From Leifsonia williamsii (GTDB taxonomy: Bacteria; Actinomycetota; Actinomycetes; Actinomycetales; Microbacteriaceae), in the NCBI RefSeq assembly GCF_030433685.1, contig NZ_JAROCF010000001.1:2914001-2978000 (forward strand): a stretch of 64,000 nucleotides of DNA, written 5' to 3'. Made by a program: the position numbers and the translations under genes. Below the pieces are notes generated by a model. The model made no database searches. It saw only the letters and a program-made list of their open reading frames with translations, and had not been told where the DNA came from. Position 1 is the first letter of the stretch. Each line of letters starts with the position of its first letter. Of this stretch, positions 41,140-50,495 are shown one piece after another.

Positions 41140-42303
41140 ATGCAGGATTTGAAGGTCATCGGGGTCGAGAACGGCGCGATCGTCGCCGTCGGCGACGACG
41201 GTGAGCGATTCCGCATCGCCGTCGATGAGACGCTGCAGTCGCGCATCCGTCAGGTGAGGCAGCAGGCCTCCGCCGAGGCGCCCAAGCTGTCGCCGCGGGA
41301 GGTGCAGGCGCACATCCGCGCCGGCATGTCCGCTGAGGACGTCTCCGCCGTCACGGGTGCGCCGCTGGAATACGTCCAGCGCTTCGAGGGACCGATCATC
41401 GCCGAGCGCGAGCACATCGTCGCGAGCGCCCTCAGCGTCCCTGTGCACACCGCGGTCGAGGTCGACCCGCTGGGCGAGCCGGACACGTTCGGCTCGGTCA
41501 TCCGGGACCGCCTCGCCTCCCTCGGCGTCGCCGGGGAGCGCTGGGCGAGCTGGAAGGACAGCGAGACCGGCTGGATCGTCAAGCTGGAGTTCACCGCCGA
41601 CGCGATCGACCACGACGCGCGCTGGTCGTACGACGCGCGCAAGCACGCGCTCGCGCCGATCAACTCGGAGGCGACCACGCTCTCGCAGGCGGGCGAGCTC
41701 CGCGGCGGCGCCCTCATCCCCCGGCTGCGCGCCGTGCTGCCGCACGAGGGCGAGCCGGACACGTCACGCTTCGACAGCGGCGCGTTCACGTTCCCCGAGC
41801 CTCCCGCCGACCTCCTCGGCCCCGAGATCACCCAGCCGCTCGAGCCGCTGCACGGCCGCGCGAGCGCCAACAACGCGATCGCCGTCTCCGCCATCAACCG
41901 GGCCGACGACGACACCCCGCGCGGCACGCAGCACACCGCCGACCTGCTGGAGGCGCTGCGCCGACGCCGGGGCGAGCGCGAGGCCGCGAGCTACGACGAC
42001 CAGCCGGCCGAGCCGCCCGCGCCGTCCGTGCCCGAGCAGCGCACCGAGCCGCTGACGCCGCTGCCGTTCCGGCTGGTGGAGGAGTCGATCACCTTCATCG
42101 AGGAGACGCCGGCGCAGGCGCCCACGCGCACGCCCGCCGCCTCCACGCCCGCCGCCTCCACGCCTGCCGGTCCTGCCGACGACGCGCCGTCGGGCTCGTC
42201 GAACACCGGCCCCGCGCCGAGCAGCCGCAAGAAGGGCCGCGCCGCGATGCCGAGCTGGGACGAGATCGTGTTCGGTGCGCGCACCGACGACGACCTGGCC
42301 TAG
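41140..42303 (+). CDS. sepH: SepH cell-division protein (DUF3071)
   Basis: 387 aa. The N-terminal DUF3071 domain (MQDLKVIGVENGAIVAVGDD, LSPREVQAHIRAGMSAEDVS with a helix-turn-helix) is followed by a long disordered region with tandem PAASTPAAST and a conserved C-terminal segment (SRKKGRAAMPSWDEIVFG). In Streptomyces and Mycobacterium SepH binds FtsZ directly and promotes filament assembly. I chose the ATG at 41140, 7 nt after GGAAGG; an ATG at 41134 is too close to it. Confidence 0.92.
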   Translation: MQDLKVIGVENGAIVAVGDDGERFRIAVDETLQSRIRQVRQQASAEAPKLSPREVQAHIRAGMSAEDVSAVTGAPLEYVQRFEGPIIAEREHIVASALSVPVHTAVEVDPLGEPDTFGSVIRDRLASLGVAGERWASWKDSETGWIVKLEFTADAIDHDARWSYDARKHALAPINSEATTLSQAGELRGGALIPRLRAVLPHEGEPDTSRFDSGAFTFPEPPADLLGPEITQPLEPLHGRASANNAIAVSAINRADDDTPRGTQHTADLLEALRRRRGEREAASYDDQPAEPPAPSVPEQRTEPLTPLPFRLVEESITFIEETPAQAPTRTPAASTPAASTPAGPADDAPSGSSNTGPAPSSRKKGRAAMPSWDEIVFGARTDDDLA

Positions 42304-42318
42304 CCGCGCCCGACGCCG

Positions 42319-43449
42319 TCAGGCGGCAGCACCGAACCGCAGCAGCGGGACCCGCGTCTCCTCCGGCGTGAGCGAGCCGTGCTGACCGACCATGTTGCGA
42401 CCGGTGCGCTGCGGATCGCGGGAGTCGTAGTACGCGATCCGCTTGCGGGCGGCGACGAGCACGTCGCCGATCCGCGGGGCGACCTCGGGAGCGACCCCCT
42501 GGCCGAACCATCCCGCCGCGACGGCCTGTTCACGCGTGGCGACCCAGGCGCGCTCCCCCTCGGCCTCCTGCCACCGCGCGGCCACGGCCTCCGCCGCTCC
42601 CTCGCGGGTATAGAGGTGCAGGAGGCGCGGCTCGCCCGCGATGTCGGCCACACCCTCCAGCAGCTCCGGCGCGGTGTCGAAGAGCACGTGGCCCGACTCG
42701 GGGACGTCGACCACGCCGTGGTCCGCGGTCAGCAACGCCGCCCGGCCGGGGCCGAGGCCGCGCGCGAATCCGGCGACCAGGGCGTCGAGCGTCTCCAGCG
42801 CGGTGGTCCACTCCGGCGACTCCCAGCCGCGGGCGTGGGCGAGCTGGTCGAGCTCGGCGACATAGAGATAGGTGAGGCCAGGGCCGGAGGTGGCGGCCAC
42901 CTCCGCGCCGATGGCGAAGCGGTCCGCCATCGTCCGCCCGCCGAGGAACTCGGCGCCGCGCAGCACCGCGGCCGTGAAACCGGAGTCGGCGTACTTCGCG
43001 AGGCCGATCGCGCGCGTCGTCACGCCCTCTGCGGCGGCGGTCTGGAAGACCGTGCGCGAGCGCTGCCAGGTGGCGGGGTCCATCCGGTCGTCCCAACCGT
43101 TCAACTGGTTGGTGAGGCGGCCGGCGGCGTCGCGGACGCGGTAGCCGACCATCCCATGCTCCCCCGGCGTCGTACCGGTCGTCAGCGTCGTGAGCGCCGC
43201 GGCCGTCGTCGTCGGGAAGCCGGCGTCGATCGTCGTCGCCTTGCCGAGCAGCGGCGCCATCGTGCGCGCGTGCCCGGCACGCGCCCGCAGCGCGGCCGCG
43301 CCGAGCCCGTCCACCACGATCACGACCACGTGCTCCAGCGGCGGCAGGTCCAGCGCGTTCCCCTCGCCCCGCAGCGCGGCCAGCGAACTCGGCAGAACCG
43401 TGGCGAGGCTCGCTCTGGTCGTGAACGCGGCCGGTAGCATGGGGGACAT
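42319..43449 (-). CDS. Alkaline phosphatase-superfamily phosphodiesterase / nucleotide pyrophosphatase
   Basis: 376 aa. Metal and nucleophile positions of type I phosphodiesterases are visible: Asp48 in VVIVVDGLG, Thr in [40 protein letters not shown] and a final His in [10 protein letters not shown]. It is probably a cytoplasmic two-metal phosphoesterase; no signal peptide is seen. ATGs at 43449 and 43440 are both possible starts. In actinobacteria this gene lies between sepH and the topoisomerase genes, as here. Substrate unknown. Confidence 0.85.
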   Translation of the reverse strand: MSPMLPAAFTTRASLATVLPSSLAALRGEGNALDLPPLEHVVVIVVDGLGAAALRARAGHARTMAPLLGKATTIDAGFPTTTAAALTTLTTGTTPGEHGMVGYRVRDAAGRLTNQLNGWDDRMDPATWQRSRTVFQTAAAEGVTTRAIGLAKYADSGFTAAVLRGAEFLGGRTMADRFAIGAEVAATSGPGLTYLYVAELDQLAHARGWESPEWTTALETLDALVAGFARGLGPGRAALLTADHGVVDVPESGHVLFDTAPELLEGVADIAGEPRLLHLYTREGAAEAVAARWQEAEGERAWVATREQAVAAGWFGQGVAPEVAPRIGDVLVAARKRIAYYDSRDPQRTGRNMVGQHGSLTPEETRVPLLRFGAAA

Positions 43450-43515
43450 CCGGCCCAGTCTGTCACAGCACGCCCCGTCCCGGATCGATCAACCGTCCCT
43501 CCCGAGAACACGCGA

Positions 43516-45990
43516 ATGACACCAGCAGACGACCAGGCCCCCGCGGGCACCACCGAGCGCATCGAAGACGTCGACGTCACGACCGAGATGCAGGGCTCCT
43601 TCCTCGAGTACGCCTACTCGGTCATCTACTCCCGGGCCCTGCCCGACGCGCGCGACGGCCTCAAGCCCGTCCAGCGCCGCATCCTCTACATGATGAGCGA
43701 GATGGGGCTGCGGCCCGACCGCGGGCACGTCAAGTCCGCGCGCGTCACCGGCGAAGTGATGGGAAAGCTGCACCCGCACGGCGACAGCGCCATCTACGAC
43801 GCGCTCGTGCGCATGGCGCAGGACTTCACCCTCCGCGTCCCGCTCGTCGACGGGCACGGCAACTTCGGCTCGCTCGACGACGGGCCCGCCGCCGCGCGGT
43901 ACACGGAGGCGCGCCTCGCCGCCGCCGCGCTCGCGCTCACCGAGGACCTCGACGAGGACGTCGTCGACTTCGTCCCGAACTACGACAACCAGCTGATGCA
44001 GCCGGATGTGCTGCCCGCCGCCTTCCCCAACCTGCTGGTCAACGGCGCGAGCGGCATCGCGGTCGGCATGGCGACCAACATGGCGCCGCACAACCTGGTG
44101 GAGGTCGTGGGCGCCGCCCGCCACCTGCTCGACAACCCCGACGCCACACTCGACGACCTCATGGCCTACGTGCCGGGCCCCGACCTCCCGAGCGGCGGCA
44201 CCATCGCCGGCCTCGCGGGCGTGCGCGACGCGTACGCGACGGGCCGCGGCAGCTTCCGCATGCGGGCCAAGGTGTCGGTCGAGTCGATCACCGCGCGCAA
44301 GAGCGGTCTCGTGGTCACCGAGCTGCCCTACGGCGTCGGCCCCGAGAAGGTCATCGAGAAGATCAAGGACGGCGTCAACGGCAAGAAGCTCAACGGCATC
44401 TCCGACGTCACCGACCTCTCCGACCGGCAGAACGGCCTCCGCCTCGTGATCGGCATCAAGACGGGGTTCAGCCCGGAGGCCGTGCTGGAGCAGCTCTACC
44501 GGCACACGCCGCTCGAGGAGGGTTTCGCGATCAACAACGTCGCCCTCGTCGAGGGCGGCCCGCAGACGCTCGGCCTGCGCGAGCTGCTCAGCGTCTACCT
44601 CGACCACCGCGTCAGCGTCGTCACCCGGCGCTCGCAGTTCCGGCTGGCGCGGCGCAAGGAGCGGCTGCACCTGGTGGAGGGTCTGCTCATCGCGATCCTC
44701 GACATCGACGAGGTCATCCAGGTCATCCGCAGCTCCGACGACACCGATGCGGCCCGCACGCGCCTCATGCAGGTGTTCGACCTGAGCACCCTGCAGGCCG
44801 ACTACATCCTCGAGCTGCGGCTGCGCCGGCTCACGAAGTTCTCGCGCATCGAGCTCGAGACGGAGCGCGACCAGCTGAAGGCCGAGATCGCCGAGCTGGA
44901 GGAGATCCTCGCCAGCCGCCAGCGCATCAACCAGCTGGTCTCCGACGAGCTGGAGCAGGTGGCCGTGCGCTTCGGCACGCCCCGCCGCACCCTCCTCACC
45001 GAGGCGAAGCCGTCGATCGCGACCGCCGGGCGCGGCAAGGCGCAGGTGCAGCTGGAGGTCGCCGACGTCCCGTGCCGCGTGTACCTGTCGACGACGGGCC
45101 GCATCCTCCGCGTCGACACCGGAGCCGGGGAGGACGCGGGCCTCGACCGCATCCAGCCACCGGCCCGCCGCAGCAAGCACGACGCGATCCTGTCGCAGCT
45201 CGACACGTCGAGCCGGGCCGAGATCGGCGCCGTCACGAACAAGGGCCGGCTGCTGCGCTTCTCTCCCGTCGACCTGCCCGCGGCGCCGGTCAACTCCATC
45301 CAGCTCGGCGCGGGCGTGAAGATCGGCGACTACCTGGCGCTCCCCGACAAGAAGGAGCGCATCCTCGCCATCGTGTCGCTGGAGGCGCAGCGCAGTATCG
45401 CGCTCGGCACCCGCCAGGGCGTCGTGAAACGCGTCGTCCCCGGCGACTGGGCCAACAAGCCCGAGTTCGAGATCATCGCGCTCAAGGCCGGCGACGAAGT
45501 GGTCGGCGCGCTGCAGGGCGACGATACGGACGAGCTGGTGTTCGTCACGAGCGACGCGCAGCTCCTCCGCTTCCCCGCCGCCTCGGTGCGTCCGCAGGGC
45601 CGCGCCGCCGGTGGCATGGCCGGCATCAACCTCGGAGCCGACGCCCGCGCCATCTACTTCGGCGCGGTGCCGGCCGGCCACAAGGAGGAGGCCGTGGTCG
45701 TGACGATCGCGGCGAGCGACGCGACGCTCCCCGGAGCCGACCCCGGCAGCGGCAAGGTGAGCGACTTCGCCGAGTTCCCGGCCAAGGGCCGCGCAACGGG
45801 CGGCGTCCGCGCCCAGCGCTTCCTCAAGGGCGAGAGCGAGCTGGTCCTCGCCTGGGCCGGCCCGGCCCCCGCGCACGCGGTCGCCCCGGACGGGGTCGCG
45901 CGGACGCTCCCCGAGGGCGGCGCCCGCCGCGACGCCTCCGGCACCCCGCTCGACATGGTGGTCGGCTCGATCGGCCGCCGCATCTCCTGA
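43516..45990 (+). CDS. parC: DNA topoisomerase IV subunit A
   Basis: 824 aa type IIA topoisomerase A subunit. Catalytic Tyr129 in [11 protein letters not shown], the quinolone-region [12 protein letters not shown], and the beta-propeller C-terminal domain (about 500-820) are present. The GyrA box (QRRGGKG-like) is not seen in the C-terminal domain, and the gene lies near sigA, not near dnaA, so ParC is preferred over GyrA. It decatenates replicated chromosomes. It is convergent with parE, not co-directional, and a 48-bp perfect palindrome separates them. Confidence 0.93.
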   Translation: MTPADDQAPAGTTERIEDVDVTTEMQGSFLEYAYSVIYSRALPDARDGLKPVQRRILYMMSEMGLRPDRGHVKSARVTGEVMGKLHPHGDSAIYDALVRMAQDFTLRVPLVDGHGNFGSLDDGPAAARYTEARLAAAALALTEDLDEDVVDFVPNYDNQLMQPDVLPAAFPNLLVNGASGIAVGMATNMAPHNLVEVVGAARHLLDNPDATLDDLMAYVPGPDLPSGGTIAGLAGVRDAYATGRGSFRMRAKVSVESITARKSGLVVTELPYGVGPEKVIEKIKDGVNGKKLNGISDVTDLSDRQNGLRLVIGIKTGFSPEAVLEQLYRHTPLEEGFAINNVALVEGGPQTLGLRELLSVYLDHRVSVVTRRSQFRLARRKERLHLVEGLLIAILDIDEVIQVIRSSDDTDAARTRLMQVFDLSTLQADYILELRLRRLTKFSRIELETERDQLKAEIAELEEILASRQRINQLVSDELEQVAVRFGTPRRTLLTEAKPSIATAGRGKAQVQLEVADVPCRVYLSTTGRILRVDTGAGEDAGLDRIQPPARRSKHDAILSQLDTSSRAEIGAVTNKGRLLRFSPVDLPAAPVNSIQLGAGVKIGDYLALPDKKERILAIVSLEAQRSIALGTRQGVVKRVVPGDWANKPEFEIIALKAGDEVVGALQGDDTDELVFVTSDAQLLRFPAASVRPQGRAAGGMAGINLGADARAIYFGAVPAGHKEEAVVVTIAASDATLPGADPGSGKVSDFAEFPAKGRATGGVRAQRFLKGESELVLAWAGPAPAHAVAPDGVARTLPEGGARRDASGTPLDMVVGSIGRRIS

Positions 45991-46005
45991 ACTCCCCGAA
46001 CCGTG

Positions 46006-46053
46006 TGACGCAACACGCCGCCTGACCGATCGGTCAGGCGGCGTGTTGCGTCA
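46006..46053. terminator. 48-bp perfect palindrome between parC and parE
   Basis: Arm 46006-46029 (TGACGCAACACGCCGCCTGA and four more bases) is followed at once by its exact complement. Without T-run; probably a bidirectional terminator. Confidence 0.85.
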
Positions 46054-46062
46054 AACGGATGA

Positions 46063-48189
46063 TCAGGCGTCGATGCGCGACCGGCTCAGGTCGTCGGCCC
46101 CCGCGATGATGAACTCCTTGCGGGGCGCGACCTCGTTGCCCATGAGCAGCTCGAACACGCGCGAGGCCGACTCCGCGTCGGGCACCCGCACGCGGCGCAG
46201 GGTGCGGTGGGCACGGTCCATCGTCGTCGTCGCCAGCTGATCCGCGTCCATCTCGCCGAGGCCCTTGTAGCGCTGGATCGGCTCCTGGTAGCGCTTGCCG
46301 CGCTTCTTGAGGTCGGCGAGGACCGCCTGCAGCTCCGCCTCCGAGTACGTGTAGATCGTCTCGTTCGGCTTCGAGCCGGGGTTGATCGCGACCACCCGGT
46401 GGAGGGGCGGGACCGCTGCGAAGACACGGCCCTCCTCGATCATCGGCCGCATGTACCGGAAGAACAGCGTGAGCAGCAGCGTGCGGATGTGGGCGCCGTC
46501 GACGTCCGCGTCGCTCATGATGATGACCTTGCCGTAGCGCGCCGCCGACAGGTCGAAGCTGCGGCCGGAGCCCGCGCCGATCACCTGGATGATCGCGGCG
46601 CACTCGGCGTTGGACAGCATGTCCGACACCGACGCCTTCTGCACGTTGAGGATCTTGCCGCGGATGGGCAGCAGGGCCTGGTACTCGCTGTCCCGCGCCC
46701 GGCGGGCGGTGCCGAGGGCCGAGTCGCCCTCCACGATGAACAGCTCGCTGTTGGCCACGTCGTTCGAGCGGCAGTCGACCAGCTTCGCGGGGAGGGAGGA
46801 GGTCTCGAGCGCGTTCTTGCGGCGCTGCGTCTCCTTGTGGGCGCGGGCGGAGATGCGCGACTTCATCTCGGCCACGACCTTGTCGAGGACGAGCGCCGAC
46901 TGCGCCTTGTCGTCGCGCTTCGTCGACGAGAACCGCTCCGCGAGGGCCTTCTGCACCACCTGCGCCACGATCGCGCGCACAGCGGGCGTGCCGAGGATCT
47001 CCTTGGTCTGCCCCTCGAACTGCGGCTCCGGGAGGCGGACGGTCAGCACGGCGGTGAGGCCTGCCATCGCGTCGTCCTTCTCCAGCTTGTCGTTGCCGGC
47101 CTTCAATCGCCGTGCATTCAGCTCGACCTGCTGGCGGAGGAACTTCAGCAGCCCCTGGTCGAAGCCGGCCTGGTGGCTGCCGCCCTTGGGCGTGGCGATG
47201 ATGTTGACGAAGCTGCGCATGACCGTCTCGTAGCCGGTGCCCCAGCGCAGCGCGATGTCGACCTGGCAGTCGCGGCGCAGCTCGGTCGGCACCATCGCGC
47301 CGCTGTCGGACAGCACGGGGACGGTCTCGGTGAAGTGGCCCTCTCCGGTGAGCCGCCACGTGTCGGTGATCGGGCTGTCGGGCGCCAGGAAGTCGACGAA
47401 CTCCGAGATGCCGCCCTGGTACTGGAAGGTCGTCGACTCGCCCTCCGGAGTGCGCTTGTCCTCGATGGTGATGGCGAGGCCCGGCACGAGGAAGGCGGTC
47501 TGGCGCGCGCGGCCAACCAGGTCGTCGACCGAGAACTCGGCGCCCTTGGTGAAGATCTGGCGGTCGGCCCAGTAGCGGATGCGGGTGCCGGTGACGCCCT
47601 TCTTGACCTTGCCGACGACGCGCAGCTCGCTGCCGCTGACGAACGGCGAGAAGGCGTTGTCCGGTCCCGGCGCGCCGCCGCCGTCGTCGAAGGTGCCCGG
47701 CTCGCCGCGGTGGAACGACATGGCGTACGTCTTGCCGTCGCGGTCGACCTCCACGTCGAGCCGCTCGGAGAGCGCGTTGACGACCGAGGCGCCCACACCG
47801 TGCAGCCCGCCCGACGCGGCGTAGGAGCCGCTGCCGAACTTGCCGCCCGCGTGCAGCTTGGTGAACACGACCTCCACACCGGTCAGCCCGGTCTTGGGCT
47901 CGACGTCGACGGGGATGCCGCGGGCGCGGTCGATGACCTCCACGCTGTCGTCGGCGTGCAACACCACGTCGATGGCCTCGCCATGACCGGCGAGCGCCTC
48001 GTCGACCGAGTTGTCGATGATCTCCCAGAGGCAGTGCATGAGGCCGCGGGAGTCGGTCGAGCCGATGTACATGCCCGGGCGCTTGCGCACCGCCTCCAGC
48101 CCCTCCAGCACCGAGAGGTGCCTGGCCGAATAGTCTGAGCTCGCCACGAGCGCTCCTTGTGTTCCTGGTCCGCGCGGTGCGGACGACAT
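46063..48189 (-). CDS. parE: DNA topoisomerase IV subunit B
   Basis: 708 aa GHKL ATPase subunit. I chose the ATG at 48189 (MSSAPRGPGTQG), preceded by GGAGGAAG. Features: ENSVDEALAG-type motif as IDNSVDEALAG, ATP-lid GGLHGVGASVVNALS, and the Toprim domain with EGDSALGTARRARD and DADVDGAHIRTLLLT. It works with ParC. Gene neighbours (sigA, DUF7455 on one side, parC on the other) match the topoisomerase IV locus of other actinobacteria. Confidence 0.94.
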   Translation of the reverse strand: MSSAPRGPGTQGALVASSDYSARHLSVLEGLEAVRKRPGMYIGSTDSRGLMHCLWEIIDNSVDEALAGHGEAIDVVLHADDSVEVIDRARGIPVDVEPKTGLTGVEVVFTKLHAGGKFGSGSYAASGGLHGVGASVVNALSERLDVEVDRDGKTYAMSFHRGEPGTFDDGGGAPGPDNAFSPFVSGSELRVVGKVKKGVTGTRIRYWADRQIFTKGAEFSVDDLVGRARQTAFLVPGLAITIEDKRTPEGESTTFQYQGGISEFVDFLAPDSPITDTWRLTGEGHFTETVPVLSDSGAMVPTELRRDCQVDIALRWGTGYETVMRSFVNIIATPKGGSHQAGFDQGLLKFLRQQVELNARRLKAGNDKLEKDDAMAGLTAVLTVRLPEPQFEGQTKEILGTPAVRAIVAQVVQKALAERFSSTKRDDKAQSALVLDKVVAEMKSRISARAHKETQRRKNALETSSLPAKLVDCRSNDVANSELFIVEGDSALGTARRARDSEYQALLPIRGKILNVQKASVSDMLSNAECAAIIQVIGAGSGRSFDLSAARYGKVIIMSDADVDGAHIRTLLLTLFFRYMRPMIEEGRVFAAVPPLHRVVAINPGSKPNETIYTYSEAELQAVLADLKKRGKRYQEPIQRYKGLGEMDADQLATTTMDRAHRTLRRVRVPDAESASRVFELLMGNEVAPRKEFIIAGADDLSRSRIDA

Positions 48190-48289
48190 GCTTCCTCCAG
48201 CGTAAGCAGTCCGGCTGTATGCTCCCGCACGACCCGCGGGCGGGGCCGCGCGTCTTCCGCGTTGAGCGAAATGACAGCTAATACGCGCC

Positions 48290-48318
48290 TTGTTGCCCGG
48301 CATCCGTGGTTCTATAGA
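48290..48318 (+). promoter_or_regulatory. Consensus promoter of DUF7455-racemase operon
   Basis: TTGTTG (48290-48295) and TATAGA (48313-48318) are separated by exactly 17 bp. This is the best sigma-70-type promoter in the window and drives the gene at 48357; the next two genes follow closely. Confidence 0.7.
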
Positions 48319-48356
48319 CGTACCGATTCACTGGTTGCGACTGGAAGGAGCATCAC

Positions 48357-48593
48357 ATGTCGACGATCACCACAGAGAACGGTGCCGTGGACGAGCTCGC
48401 ATCGGGGCCGCAACTGACGGCGGCCGACCGTTGCGACAGCTGCGGGGCCCAGGCCTACATCCGCGTCGTCGTGAACAACGGCGAGCTCCTGTTCTGCGCC
48501 CACCACGGCAAGAAGCACCAGGAGAAGCTGTCCCAGATCGCTCACAGCTGGCACGACGAGACGGCTCGTCTCTTCGAAGAGCAGCGCGCGTAA
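48357..48593 (+). CDS. DUF7455 small zinc-finger-like protein
   Basis: 78 aa. Potential metal ligands are CDSCG (residues 26-30) and the later CAHHGKKH, a C2...CHH cluster. It matches a small actinobacterial family annotated DUF7455, seen next to parE and sigA. A strong promoter and a good GGAAGGAG site 9 nt upstream of the ATG predict high expression. Downstream, 45 bp away, begins the racemase-like pair, so it may lead an operon with them. Function unknown. Confidence 0.85.
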   Translation: MSTITTENGAVDELASGPQLTAADRCDSCGAQAYIRVVVNNGELLFCAHHGKKHQEKLSQIAHSWHDETARLFEEQRA

Positions 48594-48638
48594 CGCGGCC
48601 GCGACCGATCCGCCGGCCGAGACGGAGCTGACAGGACG

Positions 48639-49358
48639 ATGCCACCGGCACCGGGCGTGCGCAGGCGCGCCTTCGTCGACCTCGCCGCCATCCGCTCCAC
48701 CGCCAAGCGCCTCGGCGCACCGCTTCCCGACTGCACCGCCGACCTCCGCGCCGACGCGTACGGCCACGGGCTCATCCCCGTGGCACGTGCGCTGACCGAC
48801 GCGGGGGCCGGCGGTTTTCTCGTCTCCCGGGTGGAGGATGCCGCCGCACTCGCGGACGACGGCATCCCCGTGCCCGCACGGGTCGCAGCCGGGGGCTCGC
48901 TCCCGGCCGGCCGCACCGTGCTCGGCCCGGAGCTTTTCGGCCTCGACCCCGCTCGCGAGACGCCGCCGGTCATGCGGCTCGAAGCAGAGGTGGTCGCGGT
49001 CAAGCGCGTTCCCGCGCATCGCGGCGTCTCGTACGGGTACACGTACCGCACCTCGCACCCGACCACGCTCGTGCTGGTCGGTCTCGGCTACGCCGACGGC
49101 ATCCTCCGCGTCGCCTCCAACAAGGCGCCCGTTCAGGTCGGGGCCACGCGCGGCCGCGTGACCGGCCGCATCGCGATGGACCAGTTCGTCATCGACATCG
49201 GCGACGGCGAGGCGGCGCCCGGCGACCCGGTCGTTCTCTTCGGCGACCCCGCGCGCGGCGAGCCGACCGTGCTCGACTGGGCGGACGCCCTCGGCGTCGC
49301 CGCTCCCGTCATCACGAGCCGGCTGGGCCGGCGGATCGAGAGGGTGCACACCGCATGA
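48639..49358 (+). CDS. Alanine racemase-like protein A: complete C-terminal domain, PLP lysine replaced
   Basis: 239 aa, about 140 shorter than alanine racemase. Residues 8-105 match the start of the PLP barrel, but the PLP-binding Lys in KADAYGHG is Arg37 (LRADAYGHG, codon CGC), and most of the barrel (the segments with the substrate Arg, the His and VRFGIA) is missing. Residues 108-239 form a complete racemase C-terminal domain with catalytic Tyr132 (GVSYGYTY), GLGYADG and GRIAMDQFVIDIG (Met180, Asp181). In racemases this Tyr acts in the partner's active site. The stop overlaps the next gene as ATGA, so the two are made together. Alone it cannot hold PLP covalently; it most likely needs the downstream protein. 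AGGA is 5 nt before the ATG. Confidence 0.82.
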   Translation: MPPAPGVRRRAFVDLAAIRSTAKRLGAPLPDCTADLRADAYGHGLIPVARALTDAGAGGFLVSRVEDAAALADDGIPVPARVAAGGSLPAGRTVLGPELFGLDPARETPPVMRLEAEVVAVKRVPAHRGVSYGYTYRTSHPTTLVLVGLGYADGILRVASNKAPVQVGATRGRVTGRIAMDQFVIDIGDGEAAPGDPVVLFGDPARGEPTVLDWADALGVAAPVITSRLGRRIERVHTA

Positions 49359-50431
49359 CGATCGTCGACGCCGTCGCCGAGCCGCTCCCCCGCGCCGTGA
49401 TCGACCTCGCCGCGTTGCGTCGCAACGTGGCGCACCTCGCCGCGATCGCCGCTCCCGCCGAGACGATGCTCGCCGTCAAGGCCGACGCCTACGGCCACGG
49501 CCTGCTGCCGATCGCCGAGGCCGGCCTGGAGGCGGGAGCGACCTCGCTCGCGGTGCTCGAGGTCCCGGCGGGGCTCGTGCTGCGCCGCGCGGGCATCCGC
49601 GTCCCCATCCTCGCCTGGCTGCACGGCCAGGACACCGAATGGCGGGCCGCGATCGAGCACGACATCGAGCTCGGCATCTCCGCGGTCTGGCAACTGGAGG
49701 CGATCGCCGCCGCCGGAGCGGACCGCCCGGCCGTCGTGCACCTCAAGGTCGACACCGGCCTCAGCCGCAACGGTGCCACCCGCGAGGAGTGGCCCCGTCT
49801 CGTGGATGCGGCGCTCGCCCTGCAGGAGCGCGGCGTCGTCCGCCTCCGCGCCGCCTGGTCGCACCTCGCCGACGCCTCCATCGCGGACGACGAGGCCGCC
49901 CTCGCCGAGTTCCGTGACGCCGTCGCCGAGGCGGAGGCGCGCGGCGCCCGGTTCGAGATCCTGCACCTCGCGGCGAGCTCGGCCGGCATCCGGATGCCGG
50001 AGGCGCGCTTCGACCTCGTCCGGTTCGGCATCGCCGCCTACGGCTACTCCCCCTTCGACGACACCACCGGCACCGAGCTGGGCCTGATCCCGGTGATGCG
50101 GCTGGAGGCTCCGGTCGTGGAGGTCCACGTCGGCGGCACTACGCACGCGCGGCTGGCGATCGGCTACGGCGACGGCGTCCCGACCCTCGGGATCGCCAAG
50201 TCCGCGGTTCAGCTGAACGGTCGCCGCTGCCCGGTGATCGCGGTGGAGGCGGACGCGATGCTGGTCGATGTCGGCAACCAGCGCGTGAGCGTGGGCGACA
50301 CGGCCATCCTGTTCGGCTCGGGCGCCTCCGGCGAGGTCACGGCCGAGCAGTACGCCGACTGGGCCGAGACGATCGCCGACGAGATGGTGACCGGCGTCAC
50401 GGCGCGGGTGCCGCGCGTCTACGTCGGCTGA
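49355..50431 (+). CDS. Alanine racemase-like protein B: complete PLP barrel, degenerate C-terminal domain
   Basis: 358 aa. The barrel domain is whole: PLP Lys42 in AVKADAYGHG, KVDTGLSRNG, SHLADA, HLAASSAGI and DLVRFGIAAYG. The C-terminal domain is altered: the segment carrying catalytic Tyr (usually GVSYG) is deleted, so VVEVHVGGTTHARLAIGYGDG runs straight on, and the GRI-MDQ motif reads VIAVEADAM. A homodimer would lack the second catalytic base and the substrate-binding Met. The missing parts are exactly those kept in the upstream protein, overlapping by 4 bp. A heterodimer would have one complete active site. In HCANS-type position the usual Asn is Ala. Substrate could be Ala, but a diamino acid is also possible. 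Confidence 0.82.
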   Translation: MTIVDAVAEPLPRAVIDLAALRRNVAHLAAIAAPAETMLAVKADAYGHGLLPIAEAGLEAGATSLAVLEVPAGLVLRRAGIRVPILAWLHGQDTEWRAAIEHDIELGISAVWQLEAIAAAGADRPAVVHLKVDTGLSRNGATREEWPRLVDAALALQERGVVRLRAAWSHLADASIADDEAALAEFRDAVAEAEARGARFEILHLAASSAGIRMPEARFDLVRFGIAAYGYSPFDDTTGTELGLIPVMRLEAPVVEVHVGGTTHARLAIGYGDGVPTLGIAKSAVQLNGRRCPVIAVEADAMLVDVGNQRVSVGDTAILFGSGASGEVTAEQYADWAETIADEMVTGVTARVPRVYVG

Positions 50432-50450
50432 CGCTCCGGCACGCGGTCCG

Positions 50451-50495
50451 ACGCCCTCCAGCGAGACGCCCTCCAGCGAGACGCTCTACAGCGAG
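50451..50495. repeat. 15-bp tandem repeat, three copies, at the gatD 3' end
   Basis: Units at 50451-50465 and 50466-50480 are identical (ACGCCCTCCAGCGAG); the third (50481-50495) differs at two bases and contains the gatD stop. On the minus strand the unit reads GVSLE, so the repeat duplicates the last codons of gatD past a GAG-to-TAG change. Confidence 0.85.

Noticed and set aside
49355..50431. Protein B as an ordinary alanine racemase
   Set aside because: The Tyr segment and the MDQ motif needed for catalysis are absent, so the standard annotation is misleading unless the upstream protein completes the site.
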